A stretch of DNA of 64,000 bases from Brachionus koreanus. Its lineage: Eukaryota > Rotifera > Eurotatoria > Ploima > Brachionidae. The notes beneath the pieces were generated by a model that saw only the letters and a program-made list of their open reading frames with translations, was not told the origin of the DNA and searched no databases. The position numbers were made by a program, and so were the translations under genes. The stretch spans positions 1,155,978 to 1,219,977 of the forward strand of contig PJRA01000509.1 of assembly GCA_016987375.1 (NCBI GenBank), read 5' to 3'. Of the stretch, positions 26,516 to 39,829 are shown in pieces (within the stretch, counting starts at the first letter, position 1; every line of letters begins with the position of its first letter).

Positions 26516-29124
26516 CCAAGTGTATTGTGTAAAATTGATTTTGATAATTAGGAATTTTTGAATTTTTTTTGTTCTAAAATTAAGAATGTCGAAAATTTCA
26601 CTTAAAAAAAAAATTTTTGTCACTTTGGTCTTGTTGGAATATTTTTTTATATTCTATTTTATAAATTAATTTTTTTATTTAATTTTTTTCTAAAAATTGA
26701 TCATTTTATTGATTAATTTAGGACAATTGCTGATAGAAATTTTCTTCAAATAAATTCTTTAATATATTCTCATACATCATTCATTGAATTTTACAAATAA
26801 GTCAATCACTCGCAAGCTCTAATAATAGAAATCTCAAGGGAAGCTTAGTTTCAAAAAAGTTTCCAATTTTTATCTTTATGTATGAAAATTTTACTTACAC
26901 AAGAAAATTTCAAAAAATATTCTAAACTAATAAAATAAAACAAAATTTTAAAAACAAAAGATCGGAGCTTTGAATTTAACCAATTTGCATTAGTTTATAA
27001 TAGAGCAAAATTAATACTAAAAAGAAATGGTTGTTGAAGCCTGTTCTAAAAATCGATTTGGTTAGTATTTGTATAGATGGGTCAATTATTAACAGCGGTA
27101 ATCTACAGCAAAAAGTTGATGTTCATTTTATGAGGTTTTTAAAAAGCATGAAATCTCCTGTGGTTTGGAATGAATTTCACGTATCAGGTCGTTTCATCTG
27201 CCTAGCAATTAGTCTTGTAAAAAGAGTAATTTTTTCTTGTTTATGGACCCAAATTAAGCCAATTAAAAAATTATGTACATTACATGCTGAGCTTTAATAT
27301 GCTCGTTTGGCACAGACTCATATCTAAGATTTCTACGGTAATTAAGAACCTAATCTCTAAAATCGGTCAATAACTTCAAATTTCAAAAAATTAGGACTCA
27401 AAGTTTATCCGCAAAGCAAAACTATAAGATTGTCATTTGGTTGTATAAAAAGTATTTTATCTAAAAACTTTGGCTCTAACAAGACTTTTCTTTATCTTAG
27501 AATTATAACCAAATATCAATTAACAAATAGAAATCAGATACTTGAAATTAATTTAGTTGAGGAAAATCAAATACTTTTAGAATTTTTTTAGAAATTTCAG
27601 AATTTGATGTTGAACATTCAGATGTAAATTTCAAACAAATAAAAAAGAAAAATTAATTTCTCGATATATTGGCTTTTTTCAATGTAATTAATTTATTATT
27701 TTATTTTGTATAGCACACTATTATCTATGGAATAAAAAGTACTTTGAGCTATCATTAGACAAATGTCATTTTTTATTGAAATAAATTTTTCCTTTTATCA
27801 TTGAAGTTGAATTAATTTGTTGCTAATTATTTAATTACTATTCACAATTTAGAGAAAAAATATGGTAATTTTAACTTTAAAAAAAAGGTAAATTTAATCT
27901 AAACAATTGAAATTAATTTTTAAAACGAATGATCTTTTTCATTTTTTCTTTTCACTATTTTATATGATATAAATAATCACTATCCGAGTATTTTTAAATT
28001 AGAATAGCAAAGTATGAACTAAGAAACTAAAATGTTCTAGAATGCATGTCTAAAAATTTAAATGAAACCACTCGTCATTAATTAAACATCGCACAAATAG
28101 CTAATTTACATTTATTTCAGATAAATCATTTAATTTTTTGTTTAACTTATAAATATTCCGAAATTTATTTTTAATTTTTAAAATGAAAAAATATTTTTTC
28201 CGAAATATCTTTTTTTTTCTAATAAATTTTGTCACCAACCCAAATATGTGGTCTAATTAATGCGTTAAACGCATTGCTTTTCATAGGAAAAATTAACATT
28301 ATATTGACAATACACAGCAACGCTTAGAACCCCTTCATGATGACTAGTATTTATAGTGAACAAAATTTTAAATAGAGCTATAGATCAATCTTGAAAAAGT
28401 TGGTTTATTTTCAATATAAACTAGTTTGAATGACATTTTTTTAACTTACCGGTAATAATTATTCAAAGAAATAGATACTATAAATAAATAATAAAAAAGT
28501 TAAAATGTGTTAATTTAAATTAAGAATTAAGTTTAGAAAACTATAAATAATTTTAAAAGAAAAATAGTATTTAATGAATTATTATAAGTATAATTTAAAA
28601 TTTAGGTAATTCATTTGCTTGGGCGTTTATTATAAAATTAGTATTCTAAATTTCAAAAATTAAATCTTAGAATTAACCTTAAATACTAATTTAAATATCA
28701 ATTAAATTTAAATAAAATGACATATCTTGTTGAAACGTTTATATTTATTTAGTTATTCATCTGTATCAAAATTTAAAACTTAACATGGGTATCTCACAAA
28801 TGTCTTGACATAAATATTTAGGTAATTTAGAGTTTAGTAAGTAAAAGCATTTAAAATAACGATCAATTTTTGGTCCTCAGTTTTTTCTTTAGAATATTAA
28901 AAGAAATTTTGCTTTAAGGTTTAGTCTAATATAAATTTAATTATCGAATTTTTTAGATGAATCTATTAACTTAGAAAACAAATTAAACAATAAATATTTT
29001 GGAAATTGATAAGTTTTATTTGTTAATTATTGAAAGGATATAAATACGAAGCAAACCATAATTATTCAATGATTTAACATTATTAATTCTCTAATAAAAA
29101 TAGAACTGCCATTCACACTGTAGT
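26516..29124. other. Gene-poor stretch
   Basis: A 267-bp open frame lies at 27031-27297 on the plus strand, encoding SICIDGSIINSGNLQQKVDV and VVWNEFHVSGRF. No family was recognised, and no splice context made it convincing. Otherwise the sequence is A/T-rich. Confidence 0.5.
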
Positions 29125-29798
29125 TTTATGAGCGATCACGTTCATTTTTTTCACAAATTTTCATTATCTTTCAGAAATTTTCATAATTCTAAGTTTTGAT
29201 GAAAAAAAAATTTTTGTTTAGCAGCTATATCTAAATGCTTGCAGATTTTTTTAATTTATCAAGTGAAGTTTTACAAAACTCATTTTGTGAAACACTGTAA
29301 TGTTTACATTAGTACCCTTGGGCCCGTCAATCCGATCTCCTCGTTTGACGTTTAGGAACAGCAAGTTATTCTCCATTCTAATTAAAACGCACAAGGTTTA
29401 GTTAGTTAACTAATCCAGTGATATCGACAGAGATGTCGCTATATCACAAACACAATTGATATGTTATAAATTCATTTTGGATCTAAAGGTTTCTTTTTTT
29501 CATTGCCAATTGTTTTTTCCATTACATTAGATTTTTTGAAAAGTCTGATCAACCGATTTGAAGCAAAATTAGGAATAGAATATTTATTAACCATCTGAGT
29601 TATCAATTTTTTCTGGAAACAAAAATTTATAAAAATAGTTCAAAAATTGGTTAAATTTCAAAATATTTGAATTTTTAAAGTATTTGGAAGAATTTTGAAG
29701 TGGCTAAGCAAGAATACTTTTTTTTAAATATACTTTTATACAAATTCCACGAAGATAATGAAAATTCATGAAAATCTATGAACGTGATCGTTCATAAA
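29125..29798. mobile_element. Inverted-repeat (MITE-like) element
   Basis: The left end reads TTTATGAGCGATCACGTTCA (from 29125) and the right end, reverse complemented, TTTATGAACGATCACGTTCA (from 29798 inward). Similarity continues inward for about 55 bp on each side, including TTTTCATTATCTT. The element would be about 674 bp with no coding capacity. I could not identify a target duplication, so its superfamily is unassigned. Confidence 0.65.
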
Positions 29799-29981
29799 GC
29801 TTTAGAAAAATACTATGAGAATAACCATGAATAAAATCATCAGATATTTAGTGATTTTTTTGTTCGGCCTTAAAGTAAGAAAAACAATGAAAAAATTCTA
29901 AAATTATTCGTTAACCTTTCCAATTTTTGTATGAGTTAAGATTTGGTATCGATAAATTTTCTTGTAAAAAGAAAGATTGCA

Positions 29982-30187
29982 TTAACACTAGAAAGCCCGG
30001 CTGATTTCTCATTAAAATCTCAAATTAAGTTATCCAGATAAATTAAGGATTTTCTTTGATAATTTATTCATTTTCTAAAAAATTAAAATAAAAACCGTTT
30101 TTTAAAATTTTTTTTATATGTGGTAAAAATCAAGTTTCAATTTTTCAAAAAGGGATCTAAAAACCCCCTCGAGCGTTCTATTGTTAA
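29982..30187. mobile_element. piggyBac-type MITE at TTAA
   Basis: TTAA at both ends (29982-29985, 30184-30187) would be the piggyBac target duplication. The inner ends are imperfect inverted repeats, CACTAGAAAGCCCGG on the left and CAATAGAACGCTCGA on the right (reverse complement). The interior is 206 bp of non-coding A/T-rich DNA. The CACTAGAA start resembles invertebrate piggyBac ends and matches the better-preserved copy at 57539. Confidence 0.6.
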
Positions 30188-31475
30188 AAAAGATTTAAAA
30201 AAATAATGCAATCAATTACTTTAGATTATTTTTTAACACAAACCACAATTTATCTTTTTGGGTGTTTTAATTCTTAGCTTTTTTGTTAAAAATCCTAAAA
30301 AATTTGATATTTTATTAAAATTAATTTTAATATCTAAATAAAATAAATAATTTTTTTAAAGTTTTTTCTTAAAAATCGAAATCTTTGGTGTCAAGTTATG
30401 TTTTTAAGAGTTTTTTTTCTAATTTTCAGCTCCAAAAATTTCAAAGAATTGAATTATTTTGTAAGCTAAATGAACTAAAGTGCTTCAAGTCAAGCAATAT
30501 TGTGTTCGGTACTCTGTTAATAATGTCAAATATGTGCTTATTGTATGATTAAATTAGCATGCTTGAGTTGATTTTTGTTGATTGAGTCTCAATGATCGAA
30601 AAATAGCTATAGCCCACGTAAAATATTGCAGTAAAAAATGTTCCGGTCCTGTTTACGAGACAATGACATAGATTCGTGATCGACAAAAATCGGATTCAAC
30701 TTTTGTTTTAATTAGTTTTTGTGTGCCACGACAAAATACCTGATAGATCCGAACATGTTTGTTTAACATTGTCGATTGACAAAAATTTCAAGCCTTACCA
30801 GTTTGTTTAATCTTTAAAGAAGCTAATTACGCTTAGATTATAAAAACAATTTTTTTAAATACTCATTTATATAAAGAACTTGAACAATAATGAAGCGGAA
30901 TTTTCTACGGCTTGTGCGCAAATAATCAGAGTTAATTGCAGTGCCGATTCAAAGACCTAAATTTTCTTGAATTTGAACGCAATTTGAAACTGAAAAGTTT
31001 ACCTTTAAAAAAGAGCGGATCGGAATATTGCAAAATTCCAACTGCTCTTTGAACAGATATTGTTAAGCAATTCAAATTTATTAAGTAAACAAGCTAGAGA
31101 AATTTGATAGATTTTTTTTTCTTTATTAAATTTTATTTATTCAATCTAGCAAACAAAATCGAAGTAATAAAAAATGAAGATAAATTTTAATAAAACTCAA
31201 CTTGAAGTTTTCTTGTTTGCTAAACATATTGTGGTCAGTTTACTATGCGTTTGATTTTTATTTCCAATCGGATTATCATGATTAGATCTTTTTCAATTCA
31301 TCTACCTCAGAAAATATTGAATTTCGTTAGAAAGATTGAAGGGAAAAAAGTTTCAACGTTAACTTCAATATTTAATTTAAATATTAAGGAAATTAAACAT
31401 AATATGATAATCCATTATGTATACACATATAGGTCTTTTGATAGTTGATTTTTTTCCGATTTTTCTAATTTTGAG
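30188..31475. other. Gene-poor stretch
   Basis: A somewhat GC-richer patch occurs at 30600-30780 but no reading frame, RNA gene or repeat was recognised. A short frame at 31245-31448 lacks recognisable homology. Confidence 0.5.
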
Positions 31476-31775
31476 AGCATCCGAGATTTTTATCGCCAAA
31501 GAAATGACGAAAAGATGGACGATCTTTTTTTTGTTGTCTGGCAGAATTACTCGAGATTTTTCAAACCATTAAAATTTAATCGGACTATTTACCATCAATC
31601 AAACGAAGAAGATTATTTCAGTCTACCCGTGTTAATCCTCACCTATGGGTAACTCTGAATTGATGAAATTTTTTCGCTATTAAAATTTACTATTGCAAAT
31701 TTGTAATTATTTGTTTTAAGTTTTATATTTTTGATTAGGCATCTGAGAGCCTTTCGTATATTAGTTTACCTCTAA
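31476..31775 (+). CDS. Orphan two-exon fragment, unknown protein
   Basis: A candidate internal exon at 31476-31648, between a TTTTGAG acceptor and a GTAACT donor, encodes SIRDFYRQRNDEKMDDLFF and then NRTIYHQSNEEDYFSLPVL. Joined in phase to 31739-31775 it ends GHLRAFRILVYL and stop. Composition and continuity look protein-coding, clearly unlike the surrounding noise. I do not recognise the family, and no upstream exon in the right phase was found. It may be the 3' end of an undetected gene or a decayed copy. Confidence 0.35.
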
Positions 31776-34700
31776 TTAAGAAATCGATTTTAAGTCAAAC
31801 GTATCTTTATTAAAAGGATTTTTTTCCGATTTTTCTGCTTTACGCATCATTGATCATAAAGTTAATGAACTTTTTAAAATATTTTTTTTTTTTGAAATTA
31901 TTCATTTTTATGAATAATCTTTTTTATACTTCAAAAACAAAATTTCTAAATTTTATTAATATTTATTTTTGTTAAATAAGAACTACTTGAATATGTCGAA
32001 ATTTTATCACTTTATTTTGTAACAAAAAATAGGTCGCTTACTTTCTATAAACTAAATTTCAAATAGATAAATTTTTCTATATATTAATTCAATTTAAATT
32101 CAAAAGTGTTAAATAAAGTAATTTATCAATAGTTATCAAATTTTTTCAATATTATCTTTAAATTTTTTTTATTTAAATTTTGACTAATTTTTAAATTTTA
32201 GTTCTATTTCTTAAGCACACGGGACTTGCGGTTGTGTGTATATTTGTATGATAGTGCTAAAATAGCCATAACACTAATGCATCTAAATAATTCCTTATTT
32301 TTTCTTTGAGCTATTTGTGAAGCAATTTTTTACACTTCATCAAAATCTTAATTTTCTAAATATGATTTTTATTTTTATTTTTTTTTTCTGTGCGAATATT
32401 CCCTATCATGTTTTAATTACTGAAATGATAAACCAAATATCCTTGAAATTATTCTTCATTTTTTGATAGCTAGAATGAATCTATTGAATTTTAGTAAGTG
32501 TAGATATTAAATTTAGACAATCGAGTATTTCTTGAAAACCTAATGGAATATGGATCAAAATTAGTGCTTAGTTAAAAACATTTTGATTGATAGTGAAAAA
32601 TAAAACAAGAATTAAGTATGGTTAGAATAAAATTTAGAAATATGTTTTTCTCTTGAATGTTTTATTTAAAAGATAACAAACAATACTCGTATTTGATTGA
32701 GATATAACACGATTTTAAATATTCGGAATAGAAAAAGAAAAGTGTTTTAAAAATCAATTTTAGCCCAGTGAGATAGCGAACCCTAGGGAAAATAACTTAC
32801 GAAAAGGTGGCTGTTGCTTTCTAATGACAATCATTTTAATTCGGAAATTAAGATCCGATCAATCAATAAATCAATATATTTTGTCAATACTAAAAATCCT
32901 GCTTGAATCCTAGATTATCTTTATTTCAATCAACAATAGGCCAAAATGATGAATCTATTAAATCCATACTACTACTACTACTACAGCTATCGATACAGTA
33001 TTAATTACAATTTTAATTTAGTAAATTAAGTGAGCATATGCTCGAGTTTTTTCTTGTTTATTTTCTTAGCTTATCGTTTTTGCTAATGTTCATCAACCGG
33101 CTGTATAAAAAAACATTAGTCTAAACGAATAAAGTGCTTATCTTGAGTCATTTATTTTGATCAGCAGCCAAATTGTTTCCCTTATCAAAAAGATAATTCA
33201 AATTTGTTCTTATCAATTTTTGATACAGGTTGAATTTTAATTTATGCAAATTAGACATGCGTTTAATTATATATCTCAGACAGAATTATTTCCGTGGTAT
33301 TTTTGTCAAATATTCTATCAGTTTTTTTAACGATATATTTCAAGTATTCAAAATAGATTGATAAATTTTTTGAACCGAAAAAAACAATTTTTTTTAAAAC
33401 AAAATTACATAATAGCCTTAAAACGTTAATAGTGAGGAAGTATTTTTTAAAAGGGAAAATTTAATTTTTACTGATAATAAAGGTCATGTTAATTTTGCAG
33501 GAAAATTTAAAAAAAATAAAGAGTTAAGTTAGTGAAATTTTGTGAGGAATACTCGAAAATTGAGAACCAAAATAGATTTCCTCAAATTGCGATTAATATA
33601 AATGGAAGCAGCAATTTATATTTATTATTGAAACGAAATTTAATCAAATTAATAGGAAAATTTTGTTTAGGAGAAAAATTGTTTTTATATTTAATTGAAA
33701 AAAAAATTATTTTTTAAGTAAATATCTACAATTTAGTAAACTTTAAGTTCAAGAATATATTTTCTATTTGTTTATTTATTAAAAAAAATTATAAAAAGAT
33801 TTCAAATAGAAAATTTTGATCAAAATAATTGTTTAATTTATTTTTCTAAGTTATCAGGTGAATTGATAAGCCTTTGAAATGCTAGTCTTTTAGAAATTAA
33901 AAATTCAAACAAAAAATTTTGAATATAGTCTTAAACGAATAATTTTTCTTATTTCAAAAATTGGATTAGACTTTGTTTTATTATGTTCTATATTTTGAAT
34001 TTAAGAATACATTTTTACATGACACATACAAAAAAAGGTAAATAATCAAGTCTACCGATAGCTGGAAAATATTGGCGCATTTTTCTCATTGTAAAAATTA
34101 ATTAATTTCTTGTTTCTTTTAATAATCTTAATTTTTAAATTATCAAAAATTTAGTATACAATAAAAAAATTAAGTTAACACAATTAAGTAATTATTCATT
34201 TTGATAAAAGTTTATTCAAGTTTGCTAAAATAAATCAGAGTATTTGTTTGATCAGCAAAATTTTTTCAATTACATAAATCAATTACGTTTGATTACTTAA
34301 TTATAAAAAATATATATAAAATTTTCCGAGAGCTATTCTTTTTTCCTATTATTTTGTTTTATTTTTTGTACAATTTATTTTTTATTGCTTAAATTGCTAA
34401 GTAAAAGCTGACGCTTAACAAAGAATCAAATAAATGGATGACCCTGATTTTTATATTTTAATCAGTTTTAGATTGATAATATTATATTCAGTATTACTTT
34501 TAAGTTACATTTTAATTTTAAAAAATTCTAAATGATTTTTAAGTAAATTAAATTTAAAAATAATAATTTTTTATCAAGAAAACATGAACAATTATCAAAC
34601 TTTTTCAAAGTAATTTATAAAAAGCAATTTTAGCTAAGCATCAAGATTTTTTCTAAAATTTTTGACAGTCAATTTGGTATTAGTAAAACTGATTATTAAC

Positions 34701-37700
34701 CTAGTTAATTAAAATATCCAGTTTGATTTGGAATCCTTTTAGCAATGATCTATAAAATTTTGGAAAGGATCAAAGCAAAAGCATAATATTTTCTAGTTTG
34801 TGTTTTCTTTTTAAATATTTCTTCTTAAATGCTAGTTTAGACACAAATAAAAATTTACAACTTATTAAACTTTATTACTTATTTTAAAACAACCGAAATT
34901 AATTATTTTCTAATTAAAAAAATATTTTAAAAAAAAAAAAGAACAATTTAAAGATAATTTCGGATAGATTTAGTAGATTTGTTTCCAGTTTGAAGTGGTG
35001 TTTTTTCTACATTGATCTATTCTCTATGAATCTGAAAACACAAATTTTTAAGAAAAAAAAGTTTTCTTTAGCTATTTTTTTCTATTAATTATTAATTACA
35101 CTTGATTCACAAATTTCCAAAATATAATTTAGATTTTCTCAAAAATTGGGAAAAAAAAACAAATCTTTTTTTGTTATTATTGAGGCTTATTCAATTAAGA
35201 TAAAATTTGAGCTTTTCGAAAATATAAGTTTGCTTGAATCAAAGGAAGTGTGCAGTTAAATAAAGCATTTGAAAAAAAAATCAAAAATTTGTTTTTTGTC
35301 GTTTTTTACTGTTTGTAAAAGGAATATAAATTTATTTTTGTTTAAAAATAAATTATTATTGATCAAGATATTTAAGTTTAAGTATAATTACGCAGGAAAT
35401 TGAGAATTTAATCGATAAACCGGAGGAAAAAAAACTGCACAAATTGAAAACATATTTTAATTTTCTCAATAAAATACAAATTAAAATTAGTGTAAACTTG
35501 ATCTTGATAGAAGAAAAATAATTATTGAAAGTTAGATAAATATCTTGGAAGCGATAGATGCGGGCCAAAAGCCACATGTTCTCATTGAGTTCTATTTGAT
35601 TTAAAACCGAATAAGAAATTTATTTTTCTTAGTTATCATAAGTCAATAAAAAAAAAAATTTTGTTCTAAATATTTTCAATACGATAGAGAACATAAACGG
35701 ACTCAATGTTTGTCTTAGCTTCTCGCTTTTCTATTTGCGATTTGCCTCAAGTCCAAACACTTGTCAAAACAAAACCGAATTAGTGCTGGTTTTCAACTAT
35801 TTCGAGAGAAATAAATTTAGGTGCACAAATTGGCTCGAGGGCTAAAGAATAAAAATATTCAAGAAAATGTTCTTTGACAATTAGGCCTTCTTTTGATCCA
35901 GAGCGATTCTAAAATATGTTTTATTTCGTTTAAATAGCCAGAATAAAAAATACTTGATTTAAACTAAATTATCCAAAAATTAACGCGCATATGACTCAAA
36001 AATCCATTATCTAAAGGACGTATGTGGTGCTGAAGAGTCGCGATAGAAACGCGGCCGTAAAAACGGATGACATATTAAGAAAAGGAAATTTGAAATTTTC
36101 TTCAAATGTATTCTCGATCCGATACGGATATTTGATGATTAAATTAAATGACAATATTTCTTCAGAATATAAATCAAACTAAGCTCGACTTTTTATTTAT
36201 CCGCGCTCAAAAAAGACTCCGATCGATCACGAAATCTCTAAATTTAAAATTTTTTTTCGTTAAGATATTTTAATTATTTATTTACACGAGATTTGAGAGA
36301 GTTCAGTATTTTCAGAACTGAATCAAACAGCTTTATTTATAAAATTCTATTTATTATTTATTCTCACTCATGCATTCGGCCTGACGGTCGATGTCCGATC
36401 AAATTTTAATTTCTATTCAAACTCATCTTTTAGTACAATACCAAAATGAAGCAAAAAATGGATCAGCATAAGCTTGATTATTCAATAATTTGTACAGTCC
36501 TTGTAAAAATTGACAAGTTTGAGGCATTTTTAGAGATGATTAATTGTAACAACGATTTAGATTTGCTATGGTAGCGTAGAGCAATTGTTTTTGTGAAAAT
36601 ATTGGCTTCTAAATAAAAAATAATATTGTCTAAACACTTAAAAATAGGAAAACTTAAATGGTAAATTTAAGCCAAAATTTATTTTAAATTAATCAAATTA
36701 AAATTTAAATGATACTTTAAATTTAGAGTATTTAAAAAGAAATAAATTTTAAGAAGCAAATTTATTGACATATTTAATTTAGAGAAGCATTTTTTTTTTC
36801 AAAATGAAGCAAAAATATATATTTTTTTTAATTCTCCATTTCAAAATAGCCAGAGAATAATTTTTTTTTAACAATATGTGTCATTTTATATCTTTGAAAA
36901 AAATATTTTTATCCATCTTGTTTAATTAGTAGTTTTGTAAAATGTAAAAAAAATGTTATTTAAAAAGGTCTATCAATTTTTTTTCTTCTCAAGATTTACA
37001 GTTTACATGTTCAACTAAAATTGAATTAAATTAATAATTTTTTCTATTTTTATAGTTAATTTTTTACTTATTTTTAAATCCAAAATAATTTTTCTAATTT
37101 TATTTTTTTTTTTAAAAACTCGTCTACTGATTTTTTTAGGTTAGAGCCGGTTTTTTAAATCAAATTTTTTAGATTTAGTTATAAAAAAATTTGACTAAAA
37201 TTTAGGGTTTGTTTTAGCTTTATTTGAAAATGAATGGATTGGATTGTTTTTGAAATTTAAAATGTATTACATATCTCTTTTTTGTATAGTAAATTTTAAA
37301 AAAGACAATTGATTTATACAAGTTAATTTCAGCATATTAGTAGGTCAACTTAGTAATAAAGATAGCTTTAAAATTCATTGATTTTAAGAATATTTTTTAA
37401 AATTGACTTGTAGAAAGTAGAGACTTAATTTTAATGTCAAAAAAAGTGTAAAATTTAATTAAAATGAACTTCCATATTCTCTTGAAGATAACTTTTAACC
37501 TAATTGCTTACAATTTTCATCATATCTTTTTCATCAAGTTGCTTTTATCATCAATAGTGCCAAATTATATGTTAAATATCAAAATAAAGGTAGCTGCTTG
37601 CTTTCTGCTTGAAATTTTTTAAATAGACATTATTTCTAAACAATTTATGGCTATTTTCTTTCAAAAATATTAAAAATCAAAATTTTAATAAATTTCAATC

Positions 37701-38028
37701 AAAAAATGCTCGACAAAGAACTAAATAGATTTGGTTGTTTAATTTTTTAGTGAGAAAATCGAAAAAAAGTTTTAAATATAAATAAAATATTTTTATTGCT
37801 TAATTGAGATAATCTTAAAGATATTATTTATGGTTATTTAAGGCTATTTGATCTAAATAAGAATTTATGCTAGCCATTAAGCGACCATATGTTTTTTTTT
37901 CTCTTTAAATACTTCAATAGCTCACTTAATTATCAAAAAGTCTTGATTGGAATCGTTTACCATTAGCATTCAAAATTATTAATTTAAATCTAGTTGATAA
38001 TAGACTCTAAAATTATTTTTGTTTTCAG
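31776..38028. other. 6-kb gene-poor region upstream of the Ig-domain gene
   Basis: Mostly A/T-rich. Items visible: a (TAC)6 microsatellite at 32967-32984, and a GC-richer patch at about 35980-36420 with several CG dinucleotides, which could be a promoter or 5' UTR exon for the gene at 38051. Short open frames at 33532-33717 (plus) and 35356-35577 (minus) show no homology. No transposon or RNA gene was recognised. Confidence 0.5.
32967..32984. repeat. (TAC)6 microsatellite
   Basis: Six perfect TAC units. They fall in a short frame starting ATGATGAATC at 32947, giving a tyrosine run, but that frame stops soon and is not supported as a gene. Confidence 0.85.
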
Positions 38029-38050
38029 ATGATCTAGAATTATTTGCGCA

Positions 38051-39343
38051 ATGAATTTGAAAATTTTGATTTTAAATTTTTATAATATTTTTTTGTCTAC
38101 AGCCACATATTTAATGCCATCTTTTGATCGCCCATTCGAAAATCTCACAGTAATAATCGGAAATTCAGCTACTTTGCCATGCTTCATATCAAATCTAGGA
38201 GACCACAAAGTCGCCTGGATAAAAGTATCAAATATGGACATTTTGACCATTGGAGATTACAAGGTCACCAATGACAATAGGATAAAATTGCCTCAGGGAT
38301 ATGCTTCAGACTGGTCATTATCAATCAGTTCAATCAATGAAGATGATGCTGGCGAATATATTTGCCAGGTGAACACCGAACCGCAAATTATATCAAAAAT
38401 ATACCTTAATGTTCAACGTAAGATTCTGAGAATTAAAAAACAAAAATATAATTTTTTTTAAGTTCCACCAAAAATAATTGAAGAGAAATCTACCATAAAT
38501 CCATCTCCAATCAAAGAGGGCGAAGATCTTAGACTTTATTGTCATGCAGAAGGTATACCTTCTCCTCAAGTGTCTTGGTTTTTTCGCAAGATTCGGATCA
38601 GAAATGAAAGAGTTTTCATCAAAAATCTTAATGTTTATGATCACATAATTCATGAGGGTGACACATTAGTAGTTCGAAATATTTCACGTTATCATACTGG
38701 AATTTATGAATGCATAGCTAATAATTCTGTCTTACCAGCAGCCTCACGTAAAATAAAAGTGTCAGTCGAATTTGGTCCCGAAGTACATACAGAGCAGAAA
38801 ATAGAGCAGTTTATTGGAATGGATGTCCGACTTGAATGCAAAATAAAATCAAATCCTTTAATAAATCACTATTGGATGAAAGGAGATCGGGTTATTGTAA
38901 GTGGAATTGACAAAAAAGATAAATATGAAATGTCAATATTCAGCCATAATGATTATGTGACTATTAGTATATTAATTGTTAAAAATTTAACAGCAGATGA
39001 TCTGGGAAAATATGAGTGCTTTGCAATTAATGGAAGAACAGCTTCTAAATCTGAAATTGTTTTAGATGAATTAGTAATTAGACGTTATACATCACCAAGG
39101 CCTTTAGCTTCAAGGATAATGGTCTATCAAGACAAATTTACAATAAGTAAATCGACGCATGTAAAATTACACCGAAAAAATTCCAATTCATCTAAATTAG
39201 TTAAGGATGTTAAACTTTCTGATGAAGAATATTTAAATAGAATTTTTAACAATCGAGATAATTATCTATCCGTTTCGTCGAGACTTAATACAAAGTCTTT
39301 TTGCTTATTAATTGGTCTAATTATTTGCTTTATAAGAATGTAG
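38051..39343 (+). CDS. Lachesin/IgLON-like surface protein with three Ig domains
   Basis: Members are cell-adhesion molecules of neurons and epithelia. Two coding exons, 38051-38417 and 38463-39343 (phase 1), give 415 residues; a TTTTCAG acceptor at 38028 suggests a separate upstream non-coding exon. A signal peptide (MNLKILILNFYNIFLSTATY) is followed by three Ig domains. Cysteine pairs are TLPC/YICQVN, LYCHAEG/YECIAN and LECKIKS/YECFAING; core tryptophans are VAWIKV, VSWFFR and HYWMKGD. Ig1 has the NLTVIIGNSATLPC and NLGDHKVAWIK pattern typical of lachesin, DIP and IgLON proteins. The C-terminus is a hydrophobic tail (FCLLIGLIICFIRM) with no cytoplasmic part, as expected for a GPI-anchor signal. 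AATAAA at 39358 is a likely polyadenylation signal. The exact orthologue is unclear. Confidence 0.9.
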
Positions 39344-39829
39344 AATATTAAAACAGTAATAAAAATTAAAAGTCTGTTCAATTATGTAAATAAATATTTA
39401 TTTAATTAAATGTTTCTAAATTTATTTTTTAAATTTTAATTTATTCTTGTTCGCACATTCATTAGTTTTTAATAAATAATGTATAAAATATTTATATTTT
39501 TTAAATGTCTTGTCATTAACGAAATTTGATTACTTTAAAAGCAAATAAATTGAATTTAATTAAATCAATTAATTTTATTATGTTTAAATCTAAATTCAGA
39601 TAGAATCATGAGAATATATCTAAATAATTTGAGACTATATTTTATATTCAGTAATTGATCTTAAAACAATCAATAAAGGGTAATTTAATTCTATATTTAG
39701 AAAAAAATTGTTTTATTTAATAGTTTATTTTAAAGATTTTATCAAGTAAAATTAATATTATATTGAATATTTTAAGATTAAAAATTTACATTTAACTATA
39801 ATAAATAATCAAAAAATAACTTTTTTCTG
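39344..39829. other. 3' flank of the Ig-domain gene
   Basis: Contains two AATAAA-type signals soon after the stop (39358 and about 39388). The remainder is A/T-rich with no recognised feature. Confidence 0.5.

Noticed and set aside
27031..27297. 88-residue plus-strand open frame
   Set aside because: No homology recognised, no convincing splice sites or promoter; length is possible by chance.
24379..38417. Secreted exon at 24379 as the first exon of the Ig-domain gene
   Set aside because: Splicing into 38029 in phase gives a stop within nine codons, and the Ig gene has its own signal peptide.
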